From assembly GCA_029975165.1 (NCBI GenBank), contig JARKPR010000024.1, positions 1-64,000 of the forward strand: a stretch of DNA of 64,000 bases. Reading direction: 5' to 3'. The position numbers and the translations under genes were made by a program. The notes below the pieces were generated by a model, which saw only the letters and a program-made list of their open reading frames with translations, ran no database searches and was not told the origin of the DNA. The number at the start of each line of letters is the position of its first letter. Position 1 is the stretch's first letter. This DNA is from Selenomonadales bacterium (lineage in GTDB: Bacteria > Bacillota > Negativicutes > Sporomusales > UBA7701). Shown here one piece after another: positions 34,542 to 43,068 of the stretch.

Positions 34542-34895
34542 GTGACCGGGCTGATTATGAAGTTGATCGTCTGTCCGCTGGCGGTGGTGGCGGAGGCCGA
34601 GTTCCTGCCGAACGTGAATTATCTTTCGCTGTATCAGCCGCTGGCCGTCGGCGTGATGATCGCGGTGGCCGGCCAGTTGACCGAGAACTTGCTGCTGCGT
34701 TGTTCACTGCTGATAAACTCGCTCGCCGATTTTTTCCTGGCCATGGTGGCGGTGTACTGCAGCCAGTTCTTTTTTCCCGATACTTACGTAACCTGGGGCG
34801 GAGCGTCGATTACGGCGTATCTCGTCGCGATGGCCGAAGGCTTGAGCCATCTGTTCCGGCTCGAGTCCTGGCAAACGGGCAAGGATTCCCGGTGA
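34542..34895 (+). CDS. DUF2512 (YndM-like) membrane protein
   Basis: This 117-residue protein has four hydrophobic helices and matches the DUF2512/YndM pattern of small Firmicute membrane proteins (GLIMKLIVCPLAVVAEAEF, AMAEGLSHLFRLESW). Function is unknown. It starts with GTG 34542 after GGGGAAGGGG; ATG 34557 is an alternative. Confidence 0.7.
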   Translation: MTGLIMKLIVCPLAVVAEAEFLPNVNYLSLYQPLAVGVMIAVAGQLTENLLLRCSLLINSLADFFLAMVAVYCSQFFFPDTYVTWGGASITAYLVAMAEGLSHLFRLESWQTGKDSR

Positions 34896-34988
34896 CAAGC
34901 GGCCGCTGCGGCCGGAAAACTGCGCGGACGTTATCGGCAACTTCTGCATAACATAAAACAGGAGATATTGCCGAAGGAGGGGATATCT

Positions 34989-35243
34989 GTGCAAGAAGAA
35001 TGCGTTGTCGGTGCCGTCGGCGACGAGTTTTGCGGCGGACCGGCCGAAAGCCCGCCCCCGGAGGCGGCCGCCGGGGAGGTAACGGAGGAGGAGGTCGCGC
35101 GGCTGCCGGACGCGACGGTGCGGCTGCCGGAGAATATGTGGCTGTATGCCATCCCGGTCATTCTCCTGTTGTTCCTGTTGCTGTTCTACCCCGTCATCCT
35201 CGTCCTGATCTGCATCATCCTGGCGCTGTGGTGGCTGGATTAG
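34989..35243 (+). CDS. small acidic protein with C-terminal membrane helix
   Basis: This 84-residue protein has a soluble acidic N-terminus (EVTEEEVARLPDATVRLPEN) and one C-terminal membrane helix (IPVILLLFLLLFYPVILVL). It ends soon after, so it is tail-anchored. GTG 34989 has AAGGAGGGG 6 nt upstream; a TTG at 34968 is possible. No family is recognised. Confidence 0.6.
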   Translation: MQEECVVGAVGDEFCGGPAESPPPEAAAGEVTEEEVARLPDATVRLPENMWLYAIPVILLLFLLLFYPVILVLICIILALWWLD

Positions 35244-35356
35244 CGGGGCTGCCCGTCAAACGCCGTTTTGGCGCGAATGGGCCCGCTATCCGCCGGGATG
35301 GCGGGCTGGGCCCCGTTATCGTACCGCGCGCTGGCGGTGGCTCGTCGGGCCGACTG

Positions 35357-35385
35357 TTGACAAATTGGCCGCGCTCGTTTAGAAT
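35357..35385 (+). promoter_or_regulatory. tRNA promoter
   Basis: TTGACA (35357-35362) and TAGAAT (35380-35385) are 17 bp apart, 34 bp before tRNA-Gln. Confidence 0.85.
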
Positions 35386-35419
35386 ATTCTCTGCACGGTA
35401 GTTAAAAACTATAAACCGT

Positions 35420-35496
35420 TGGGGAGTCGCCAAGCTGGTTAAGGCATCGGACTCTGACTCCGACATTCGAGGGTTCAAATCCTTCCTCCCCAGCCA
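35420..35496 (+). tRNA. tRNA-Gln (anticodon CTG)
   Basis: The acceptor stem TGGGGAG/CTCCCCA, discriminator G and encoded CCA are all present. The anticodon stem TCGGA/TCCGA encloses loop CTCTGAC, so the anticodon at 35454-35456 is CTG, reading CAG for glutamine. The T-arm has GGTTCAAATCC. Confidence 0.95.
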
Positions 35497-35499
35497 TAT

Positions 35500-35575
35500 G
35501 ACTCACTAGCTCAATTGGTAGAGCAACTGACTCTTAATCAGTAGGTTTAGGGTTCGAGTCCCTGGTGGGTCACCA
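35500..35575 (+). tRNA. tRNA-Lys (anticodon CTT)
   Basis: The acceptor stem GACTCAC/GTGGGTC, discriminator A and encoded CCA are present. The anticodon stem ACTGA/TCAGT encloses CTCTTAA, giving anticodon CTT at 35533-35535, reading AAG for lysine. It follows tRNA-Gln by 3 bp and shares its promoter. Confidence 0.95.
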
Positions 35576-35586
35576 ACAAGCTCAAG

Positions 35587-35614
35587 GCTCCGCAGCGATG
35601 CGGAGCTTTGTTTT
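35587..35614 (+). terminator. intrinsic terminator of the tRNA operon
   Basis: Stem gctccgc/gcggagc (35587-35593 with 35600-35606) is followed by TTTGTTTT. Confidence 0.85.
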
Positions 35615-35692
35615 ATGTAATGACGATTTCGCCTGTCCGCCCGGCTGGCGTCCGCAAGGCTGTATCCCCGGTCATTCGCTGCCTCCTGGATA

Positions 35693-35721
35693 TTGCGCGT
35701 GGTTATGGGTTGGGGTATAAT
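35693..35721 (+). promoter_or_regulatory. sigma-A promoter of the flippase gene
   Basis: TTGCGC (35693-35698) and TATAAT (35716-35721) are 17 bp apart, about 65 bp before the start codon. Confidence 0.65.
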
Positions 35722-35786
35722 CCAAATGGGATATTATGGAGAGTTAACAGGGAATTTGTCGGCAGGCACAAATGGGGAGGCGGCCA

Positions 35787-37091
35787 TTGGGTAGCGGGTA
35801 CGGGGATAATTCGGTGTGGCGCCGGCTGTTCGGCGGCGTAAAGTGGAATATTATCGAAGCCGGCGCCGTGGCGGCGGGCAATCTCGCGGTTACGGTGATT
35901 GTGGCCAGGTTGCTCGGGCTTGACGATTTCGGCGCGTATTCGATCATCAGGAGCACGGTATATATGATGGCCAGCGTCGCCGGCTTGGGTTTCGGGATAA
36001 CGGCGACGAAGTATGTGGCGGAGCTGCGGAATGCCGACCGCCGGCGCCTGGAGAACATCCTGGGACTTTGTGCGGCTATCGTCGCCGGCACGGCCGCTTG
36101 TTTCGCCGGCGTCCTGCTGCTTTTTGCGCCGCAGATTGCCACGTACAGCCTTAATTCCCCCCAGATCGCCGAGCAGTTGCGCATCGCCGCTTTCTATATA
36201 TTCTTTGTCACGGTCAACGGGTTCCAGGTAGGGATATTGGTCGGTTTCGAGGCTTTTTCTTTTCTGGCCAAGATCAACCTGGTCCAGGTCGGCGCGTCGC
36301 TGGCGACAGCTTTCCTGCTCACCTGGTTCCTGGGGCTCACCGGGTCGGCTCTGGCCCTGGGGGCGACGGCCCTGATCAGCTTCGCCTGCCACAATCTGGC
36401 GGTCAGAAAAGAGCTGGCCCGCTACAAGATTAAGATTCGCTTTACGGACCTGTGGCAGGAGAAGGAGGTGTTGAGCGGGTTCACTATCCCGGCGGCGCTG
36501 GCCAGTGTGCTCGGGGCCGTGGTGATGTGGGGCGGCAGCGCCATTTTGGTGAGGCAGGCCGACGGGCTCGCTCAGATGGCTTTGTTTACGGCCGCTTATA
36601 ATATTCGGTCGTTGATTCTGTTTGTCCCGGATTTGATAACGCGGGTGGCGTCCCCGATCCTCTGCAATTTCGTAGGGGAAAAGGACAAGCGCAATTATTC
36701 CCGGCTGTTCCTGTTCGACCTGGCCGTTTCCGTCACGGCGGCGACAGCGGTGGCGGTCGTGCTGGTGGCGGCGGCGCCGTATTTTCTGATTTTGTTCGGA
36801 AAGGACTTCTTGACCGGCTCGGCCATCGTCCCGGCGATGGCGGTGATGACGGTGGTCGAGGTGATTGCCAACGTCCTTTATCAGCCGATATATACGCATG
36901 GCAGGCTATGGTGGCAGCTACGGGTCGTCATATGCTGGAGCGCCGTCTATCTCGGGATGACTTATGGCCTGACGGAGAGTTATGGCGCGCTTGGGCTGGT
37001 TTATGGCTATCTGACGGCTCACGTGGTGTCGGCGGCGATGTACATGTATGTTGTCTTTCAGATAGAAAGGTCGGCCGGGCGGACTTTCTGA
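35787..37091 (+). CDS. oligosaccharide flippase family protein
   Basis: This 434-residue protein has about twelve membrane helices in the MOP/Wzx pattern (IVARLLGLDDFGAYSIIRST near the N-terminus is typical). It should flip lipid-linked sugars across the inner membrane for surface polysaccharide. TTG 35787 has GGGGAGG 6 nt upstream; the in-frame ATG at 35772 would overlap that site. No glycosyltransferase or polymerase is adjacent, so it stands alone. Confidence 0.83.
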   Translation: MGSGYGDNSVWRRLFGGVKWNIIEAGAVAAGNLAVTVIVARLLGLDDFGAYSIIRSTVYMMASVAGLGFGITATKYVAELRNADRRRLENILGLCAAIVAGTAACFAGVLLLFAPQIATYSLNSPQIAEQLRIAAFYIFFVTVNGFQVGILVGFEAFSFLAKINLVQVGASLATAFLLTWFLGLTGSALALGATALISFACHNLAVRKELARYKIKIRFTDLWQEKEVLSGFTIPAALASVLGAVVMWGGSAILVRQADGLAQMALFTAAYNIRSLILFVPDLITRVASPILCNFVGEKDKRNYSRLFLFDLAVSVTAATAVAVVLVAAAPYFLILFGKDFLTGSAIVPAMAVMTVVEVIANVLYQPIYTHGRLWWQLRVVICWSAVYLGMTYGLTESYGALGLVYGYLTAHVVSAAMYMYVVFQIERSAGRTF

Positions 37092-37190
37092 GGCCCGCCG
37101 GGGGAATGCCTGCTACAAGGCGCCGGCGGTCGATGTCGTCGCGGTGATGGAACGCGGCGGCCAGGTTACGCAGGATCGTGAAAATGCATG

Positions 37191-37224
37191 CAAGGCCTCG
37201 CAGCGCTGCGAGGCCTTGTTTTTT
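37191..37224 (+). terminator. intrinsic terminator
   Basis: A perfect 28-bp palindrome (caaggcctcgcagc and its complement) is followed by TTTTTTG. It ends the flippase transcript and separates it from the convergent regulator gene. Confidence 0.85.
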
Positions 37225-37239
37225 GTATGGCGATTTATT

Positions 37240-38820
37240 TTACATCGCCGGCGTATGCTGGTCGTAAAATTCTTGCCTGATTTTCTGGAATTCCGGCAGG
37301 TGGGCGAGGAAGATGTCGACCAGGTGCGGGTCGAATTGCTCGCCTTTTTCCGCTCGGAGATATTCGATGATGCGCGCGATCGGCCAGGCTGCCTTGTATG
37401 TCCTTTCGCTGCCCAGGGCGTCGAAGACGTCGGCGATTGCCGTGATCCTGCCGTAGAGGTGGATCTCCTCCCCTTTCAGGCCGTAGGGGTAGCCTTTGCC
37501 GTTGAAGTGCTCGTGATGCTGCATGGCGATGATCGCGGCCGCCCGCATGATTGTCCGGTTGGAGTTCTTCATGATTTCGTAGCCGATGATGCTGTGGGTC
37601 TTGATGATTTCGAATTCCGCGGCGGTCAGCTTGCCGGGCTTGGTGAGGATGGCGTCGGTGATCGCCATTTTGCCCACGTCGTGCATGGCCGAGGCCAGGT
37701 AGATGTTGCCGGCCTCTTCTTCGGGCAGGCCGTAGCGCAGCGCGAGCAGCCGGGAATATTCGGCGACTCTTTTGACGTGGTTGCCGGTTTCGAGCGATCG
37801 CGCCTCGGACATTTCGCCTAGGCTGATCATGATTTCTTTCTGGGTTTCCTCGATTTCCGTATTGAGCAGCGAGTTGTCGATGGCGATGGATACGTTCATG
37901 CCGAAGATGTCGACGAGGTTCTTTTCCCAGTCTTCGAAGTCTTTGCAGCCTTCAAGGTACACGAAGCTTTCGTTGCCGTGCTTGCTGGCGAAATATTGGA
38001 TCAGGTAGTCGTCGATGAACAGGCTGCGTTTTTCCTGGCGCACCGTTTCCAGGCCGGACCATAGTTCGCGGCTGACGCAGTCTTCGACTTTTTTGCCGTC
38101 GGCCGAAACGTAATGGCCGATCCCGGCGATGATATAAAGCTCGCCCGCCGGTTGCCTGATGGCCACGAAGCCCGAACCCGCCCTGGTCCGGCAGGGGTTG
38201 GCGCCGATGATCGTCGTCAGCTGGTTGAGGACCTTGGTCGCCAGTTGCTTTACCGACCGTATTTCCAGGAGGGCCACCGAGGATTCGATGATTTGTTCCA
38301 GCCCCCGCCTGCTGTTGTCGATGAGTTTGATGTCCCGGTAGGCGCGCAGGGCCGATATCATGACGGTGTACAGTTTGATGGCGGTGAGTTCGGTTTTTTC
38401 GCGGTAATCGTTGATGTCGTATTCGCGGATGATTTTTTCTTCCGGCGCTTCGTTGGGCTGGCCGGTGCGCAGTATGATCCGCGCGAAATGGTTTTTGGCC
38501 GCGTCCCTGATATAGCGGACGATCTCCAGGCCGGCCTTCTCGCCGTCCATGACGACGTCGAGCAGGAAGACGACGGTGTCCGGGTTTTCCCGGATCATTT
38601 GTTTGGCCTCTTCTTTGGTGTGGGCGTGGAGAAAGTTGAGCTTCTTGCCTTCGAATTCGAAGTCCTGCAGTACCGCCCGGGTTATTTCGTGGATGGTTTG
38701 ATCGTCGTCGACGATCATGACCTTCCAGGGTACGGCGTCGGCCTCGTCGGCGAACCGGTAGGGTTGGGCGTTTTCGGCCTGCTCATTCTGCCACATCAGT
38801 TGGTTCGCTTCTTCTCTCAT
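37240..38820 (-). CDS. response regulator with HD-GYP output (c-di-GMP phosphodiesterase)
   Basis: This 526-residue protein has a receiver domain (phospho-acceptor Asp 88 in FLLDVVMDGEKAG), a DUF3369-type middle region (about 175-335) and an HD-GYP domain with SAMHDVGKMAI and HHEHFNGKGYPYGL. Phosphorylation should control c-di-GMP breakdown. It overlaps the upstream histidine-kinase stop by 4 bp, so that kinase is the likely partner. Confidence 0.9.
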   Translation of the reverse strand: MREEANQLMWQNEQAENAQPYRFADEADAVPWKVMIVDDDQTIHEITRAVLQDFEFEGKKLNFLHAHTKEEAKQMIRENPDTVVFLLDVVMDGEKAGLEIVRYIRDAAKNHFARIILRTGQPNEAPEEKIIREYDINDYREKTELTAIKLYTVMISALRAYRDIKLIDNSRRGLEQIIESSVALLEIRSVKQLATKVLNQLTTIIGANPCRTRAGSGFVAIRQPAGELYIIAGIGHYVSADGKKVEDCVSRELWSGLETVRQEKRSLFIDDYLIQYFASKHGNESFVYLEGCKDFEDWEKNLVDIFGMNVSIAIDNSLLNTEIEETQKEIMISLGEMSEARSLETGNHVKRVAEYSRLLALRYGLPEEEAGNIYLASAMHDVGKMAITDAILTKPGKLTAAEFEIIKTHSIIGYEIMKNSNRTIMRAAAIIAMQHHEHFNGKGYPYGLKGEEIHLYGRITAIADVFDALGSERTYKAAWPIARIIEYLRAEKGEQFDPHLVDIFLAHLPEFQKIRQEFYDQHTPAM

Positions 38821-40685
38821 GCGCGGTTATTTCCTTTCTGCTCTGCCGGAAATCTTACGGTAAAGATGGTGCCTACCCCCGGCATGCTGACGCACTCGAT
38901 CGTCCCGCCGAGTTTGTTGACTTCGCTTTCCACGATCGCCAGGCCGAGGCCGGTGCTGCCGTTTTTTTCGTTGGTCGTGAAGCGGGGGATGAAGATTTGC
39001 CGGAGGATGTCCCGCTCAATGCCTTTGCCGTCGTCGCCGTACCGCAGATCGACATTGCCGTTTTCGTAGCTGATGTCGACGGTCAGTTTTCCCTTGGCAC
39101 CCGGCTCGTAGGCGTGGACGAGCGAGTTGACGATCAGGTTGGTCAATATCTGGCCGATGGCGCGGGGCAGCGCCATGACGACGAGACCGTCGCCGCAGCG
39201 GATGCGTACTTCGTGGCCCGCTTCCTGGATTTTCGGGGAAAGGCGGAGTACGGTTTCTTCGACGAGTTTTTTCAGGTCGACGGCCTGCCTGTCTTCGCTG
39301 TCTTTGCTGTTGGCCCGCAGGTTTTTCGTCATTTCGGCGGCCGTCCGGAAGTTGGTGAGGATGATCTCCGCCGATTTCTGGTAATTGTCGATATGCTGTT
39401 CGAGGTCGGATTTGCGCAGGTGGTCCTGCTTGAAAAGGGCGTTGAGTTTTTGCACCTGCTGCTCCAGGTGGGAGGCGGCCAGCATGCCGGCGCCCAACGG
39501 CGTGTTGATTTCGTGCGCGAATTCGCGGATTTTTTCGACCAGGCCTTCGGGGCCCGGGAACGAAGCGCCTGGGGGCGGCAGCCTTGCCGGATAGGGCTTG
39601 GGCCCGGTGGCCGCGGGCTGCTCCGCAGGTGTTTCCGGGGGGGCCGGCGGCCGTTCTTTAGGCGCGGGGAGCGTTTCCGGGGGCGCGGCGGGTATTGCCG
39701 GCGGGCTTGGCGGTATTGCCGGTTCCGCGGGTTCGGAAGGCATTTCCCCGGGCGCCGGCGGCGGCGTTTCGTAATATTTTCCGCCGCCGTGCTTCCGTTC
39801 GCGCCGCGGCGGTATGGCCGATATGTCGGCGGGGCGGTGGCGGGCTTCATCCGGCGGCTCGTCCGCCGGCACGGCAGCCGCCCACGGCGCCGGACCGTCC
39901 TGGCGGGCGGCGAGGTGGGCGATGGCGGTCAGGCCGCCGATAAACGCCAACAGGCCCCAGTGAACGAGGTGGCGGAGCGGCAGGGAGAAGCCCGCCCGCC
40001 CGTCGGCGAGCGCCGCCGTCGCCGCCAGCAGGTTAAGCCCCAGGCCGAGCACGAAAATCATGGCCGCCGTTTTACCCGCGTTGATCGCGATGGTACCGTA
40101 GTAAAACAGCGTGCCGACCGTGACGGCCAGAAGGACGTAGAACAGGTTGAAGGTGACGGCCGGCGACAGCAGGCCGGTGGCGACGACGAACAGGGCGAAC
40201 ACGGCGAGGAGGATGTGCAGTTTCGCGAGGGTCAGGAAAACCAGGGCGTTGTCCCTGGTATAGGCGACCGTGCGGGCGGCGAACGAGCAGAGCGCGGCCG
40301 GCAGCAGGAATACGGCCAGCATGGTGCTGAATTTCCAGAACGGCGCGCTGGGGATGAGGAAGCTGCCGAGCGCCGACCGGGCGAGGACCCAGATCCCGGC
40401 GCATAAGGAGAGGGCGCCGATGGCCCAGTAAGGCTCCCCGCGGCCGCGGGCGTTCAGGAAGCCGTACAGGGGGATGGCGATGGCGACGGCGAGAAAAAGC
40501 AACGACAAAAGAGCGGCCTCGAAATCGGCGCCGCTCAAGTTTTCCGCAGCGAACGGTATGCCGTCAAGATTGCCTCCTGCCGGTTGCGCCGCGCAGTCTG
40601 TGGAGGCCGCCGCAAGTAGCGCAAGGATAGCCCGGCAAAAGATGTGCCTGAAGGCGCGCGAATCCGGCCGACCGATATTGGGCAT
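38817..40685 (-). CDS. membrane sensor histidine kinase
   Basis: This 622-residue protein has an N-terminal signal-like helix, then about seven or eight membrane helices (to about residue 265) and a long Pro-rich linker (about 290-375). The kinase core has H-box AHEINTPLGAG and ATP-binding G boxes DDGKGIE and GSTGLGLAIV. It should phosphorylate the HD-GYP regulator coupled downstream, linking an envelope signal to c-di-GMP. GGAGGGGG precedes the ATG. Confidence 0.88.
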   Translation of the reverse strand: MPNIGRPDSRAFRHIFCRAILALLAAASTDCAAQPAGGNLDGIPFAAENLSGADFEAALLSLLFLAVAIAIPLYGFLNARGRGEPYWAIGALSLCAGIWVLARSALGSFLIPSAPFWKFSTMLAVFLLPAALCSFAARTVAYTRDNALVFLTLAKLHILLAVFALFVVATGLLSPAVTFNLFYVLLAVTVGTLFYYGTIAINAGKTAAMIFVLGLGLNLLAATAALADGRAGFSLPLRHLVHWGLLAFIGGLTAIAHLAARQDGPAPWAAAVPADEPPDEARHRPADISAIPPRRERKHGGGKYYETPPPAPGEMPSEPAEPAIPPSPPAIPAAPPETLPAPKERPPAPPETPAEQPAATGPKPYPARLPPPGASFPGPEGLVEKIREFAHEINTPLGAGMLAASHLEQQVQKLNALFKQDHLRKSDLEQHIDNYQKSAEIILTNFRTAAEMTKNLRANSKDSEDRQAVDLKKLVEETVLRLSPKIQEAGHEVRIRCGDGLVVMALPRAIGQILTNLIVNSLVHAYEPGAKGKLTVDISYENGNVDLRYGDDGKGIERDILRQIFIPRFTTNEKNGSTGLGLAIVESEVNKLGGTIECVSMPGVGTIFTVRFPAEQKGNNRA

Positions 40686-40817
40686 ATCCCCCTCCGAATG
40701 ATTCGGCCATTGTGGTCCTGAATATTTAACAGTTTCGCACCTTGGCGATTTATTCCTGCAAAATTTGTGGTTTTTTTGACTTTCTTGTCACTGTTGCCGG
40801 GCAAATAAGCTGCCGGC

Positions 40818-40849
40818 CGAAAGAACCGGCAAGGCCGGGCTTTGCCGGC
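40818..40849 (-). terminator. intrinsic terminator of the alcohol dehydrogenase gene
   Basis: On the minus strand ccggcaa/ttgccgg pair around a short C-rich loop and are followed by TTCTTTC. Confidence 0.55.
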
Positions 40850-41938
40850 TTACCCGGGCATGACGAGGATGGGCTTTACGGTCGCGCCGCCGCGGGCGTC
40901 GGCGACGGCGCGGTTGATGGCGGCGAAGGGGTAGAAGCGGGCGAGGCGGTCCAGGGGGAAGCGGCCGGCCCGGTAGAGGCCGATGAGGTATGGCAGGAAG
41001 ACTTGCGGCACGCTGTCGCCTTCGACGATGCCGGTGATGGTGAGGCGGCGGCGCTTGGCGGCGACGCTGTAGTCAAGCGCCGGCGGAGCGCTTACGTAGG
41101 CCAGTTTGCCGCCGGCGGCGAGCGCGTCCGCGGCCTGCCGGCCGACGTCCGCCCGGCCGGAGGCTTCGAGGGCGAAGTCGGCTCCGCCGCCGGTGATGCG
41201 GGCGATTTCGGCCGCCACGTCCGCCCGGCGGGCGTCGAGGGTGTGGGTGGCTCCAAGTTCGGCGGCCAGGGCGAGCCGGTGGTCGTGGAGGTCGCTGGCG
41301 ACGATGACGCTGCAGCCGGCGGCTTTGGCGGCCATGACGGCGCTGAGGCCGACGGCGCCGGCCCCGAAGACGGCGAGCTTGGCGCCGGGCCCGGCCCGGA
41401 AGTGGTTGAGGACGGCGCCGGCGCCTGTCTGGACGCCGCAGCCCAACGGGGCGAGCAGCCTAAGGTCGAGGTCCGGGTCGACGGGGACGAGGTTGTTTTC
41501 GCCGACGACGGCGTGGGTGGCGAAGGAGGCTTGGCCGAAGAGCGCGGCCAGGTCGCGGCCGTGGCGGTGGAGCCTGGCGGAGCCGTCGGCCATGCGGCCG
41601 CCCCAGTTGAGTTCGTCGTAGTCGGCGCAGGCGAACGGCCGGCCGCCGCGGCAGGCGGGACAGCAGCCGCAGTAGGCGTAGGCGAGGACGACGTGGTCGC
41701 CGGGCCGGGCCGCGGTTACGCCGGGGCCGACTTTCTCGACGATGCCGGCGCCCTCGTGTCCGAGGACGGCGGGCAGCGGGAACCAGTAGTCCTGGTGCTG
41801 GACGTGGATGTCGGTGGCGCAGATGCCGGCGGCGACAATCCTGACGAGCGCCTCGCCGGCGCGCGGTTCGTCGAGGGTGACGCGCTCGATTCTGAAGTTT
41901 TCCCCGGCCCGGCGGAGGACGGCCGCCCGGATTTCCAT
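40850..41938 (-). CDS. zinc-dependent alcohol dehydrogenase (MDR family)
   Basis: This 362-residue enzyme has the catalytic-zinc Cys in GICATDIH and His in LGHEGAGIV, the structural-zinc lobe CGCCPACRGGRPFAC, and the nucleotide fold FGAGAVGLSAVMAAK. It resembles aryl- and benzyl-alcohol dehydrogenases that use NAD. The substrate is not fixed. It stands alone, divergent from a small hypothetical gene. Confidence 0.88.
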   Translation of the reverse strand: MEIRAAVLRRAGENFRIERVTLDEPRAGEALVRIVAAGICATDIHVQHQDYWFPLPAVLGHEGAGIVEKVGPGVTAARPGDHVVLAYAYCGCCPACRGGRPFACADYDELNWGGRMADGSARLHRHGRDLAALFGQASFATHAVVGENNLVPVDPDLDLRLLAPLGCGVQTGAGAVLNHFRAGPGAKLAVFGAGAVGLSAVMAAKAAGCSVIVASDLHDHRLALAAELGATHTLDARRADVAAEIARITGGGADFALEASGRADVGRQAADALAAGGKLAYVSAPPALDYSVAAKRRRLTITGIVEGDSVPQVFLPYLIGLYRAGRFPLDRLARFYPFAAINRAVADARGGATVKPILVMPG

Positions 41939-41998
41939 CCCTACCCCTCCCTGCTTTTCGTGCCTGAGAATAGTTTAGCCGTCGGCGTCCCGTTCCCT

Positions 41999-42029
41999 GC
42001 CGGCGGCAGCGTTTTTTTCTGCCGCCGGC
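41999..42029. other. perfect 11-bp inverted repeat with T-rich loop
   Basis: gccggcggcag and ctgccgccggc flank the loop cgttttttt between the divergent alcohol dehydrogenase and small-protein genes. The T-run is in the loop, not after the stem, so it is not a normal terminator. It could be an operator or a leader structure. Confidence 0.4.
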
Positions 42030-42091
42030 GGAGGATTAGCCGCCCGGGTGTGTAAATGATAAGGCAGCGATTGTTTGCGAGGTGGATGATT

Positions 42092-42289
42092 ATGGATGTG
42101 GCGAACGGCGACAGGCTGATCGTTTCCGCCGGCGGCGCGAAGCTGGTCTGGGTGGTGCATGCGATCAACAACCGGGTGATGAAATACATCGACGAGAGCG
42201 GCGGCTACCGCCAGATGCCTGTCAGCCATCTGGCGGCGCTGCTCGCCAACGGCCAGGCGGAGGTCGTGCGCGGCGACGGCCCGGTTTAG
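42092..42289 (+). CDS. small protein of unknown function
   Basis: This 65-residue protein looks beta-rich (GDRLIVSAGGAKLVWVVHAI). I chose ATG 42092, with GAGGTGG 7 nt upstream; two earlier in-frame ATGs have poorer sites. No membrane segment, Cys motif or known family is seen. Confidence 0.5.
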   Translation: MDVANGDRLIVSAGGAKLVWVVHAINNRVMKYIDESGGYRQMPVSHLAALLANGQAEVVRGDGPV

Positions 42290-42356
42290 GCCGGCCAGGG
42301 CACGGGCCGCCGGGGCGAAAAAACGAGGCCGGCTGATGCCCGCCTCTGTGTCTGTG

Positions 42357-42923
42357 CTATATGCCTTTTTTGTCTTTCGGCGTGCTGACGACGAATACTT
42401 TGACGTCCTTCATGCCGAATTTCTCGGCTTCCGGGACCGACCACTTGGCGACGTCGATGCGGTTACCCTTGATGGCGCCGCCGGTGTCTTCGGCGGTCGC
42501 GTACTCGCCGTGGCCGTCGGGATACTGGATGAATACTTTCGAGCCCAGCGGGATGATGTTGGGGTCGACGGCGATGACGCCGGGGCGGATCTGGGTGCCG
42601 AGGTGGGTCTTGTTGCCCCACTGGTCGTTGTCGTGCGGACCGGGGGCGTAGGCGGTGGCGACCATGCTGATTTCTTTCTGGTAGTTCTCCGGCTTTTCGC
42701 CGCGCATCGATTTGGCCTGGTCGGTCTCCTTGAGCTGGGAGACGGGGGCACTGGGCGTGGGGGTCGGGTCGGGCTTGGCGGCATGGGCCACGGCGGGCGG
42801 GACGCCGGGCAGCGCGCCCGAGGCCAGCACGAAGGCGCCGGCGACCGCGGCGGCGAGGCGCCGGTATTTGTTTCTCATGCTTCGGCTACGGTAACCTTTG
42901 TGCCTACCGGCGTTATGTTTCAC
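42357..42923 (-). CDS. secreted 3D-domain protein (cell-wall hydrolase type)
   Basis: This 188-residue protein has an N-terminal signal (AAAVAGAFVLASGALPGVPP), a Pro/Thr linker and a C-terminal 3D domain. The three Asp lie in VIAVDPNIIPLGS, ATAEDTGGAI and GNRIDVAKW. 3D domains form a barrel like lytic transglycosylase MltA and occur in Firmicute wall and spore enzymes. The start is GTG 42923, with AAAGGGGG 9 nt upstream; ATG 42878 is the alternative. Confidence 0.85.
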   Translation of the reverse strand: MKHNAGRHKGYRSRSMRNKYRRLAAAVAGAFVLASGALPGVPPAVAHAAKPDPTPTPSAPVSQLKETDQAKSMRGEKPENYQKEISMVATAYAPGPHDNDQWGNKTHLGTQIRPGVIAVDPNIIPLGSKVFIQYPDGHGEYATAEDTGGAIKGNRIDVAKWSVPEAEKFGMKDVKVFVVSTPKDKKGI

Positions 42924-43023
42924 AGCGACAGCCCCCTTTTTGCAGCATTGTGTTAATATTGTCCGTAAAAAGATGACCGGAAATGCTAGGCATTTTTTGG
43001 TGCGGCCGCAAGATAAAGAAGAA

Positions 43024-43053
43024 CCCCTGCGCCGGAGAGGACCGGTGCAGGGG
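43024..43053. terminator. bidirectional intrinsic terminator
   Basis: Stem cccctgc/gcagggg is flanked by T-rich tracts on both strands. It ends the xanthine permease transcript. Confidence 0.65.
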
Positions 43054-43068
43054 CGAATTTTTTCCGCT

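Noticed and set aside
35420-35575. tRNA genes as an attachment site for an integrated element
   Set aside because: No integrase and no repeated tRNA 3' end were seen nearby.
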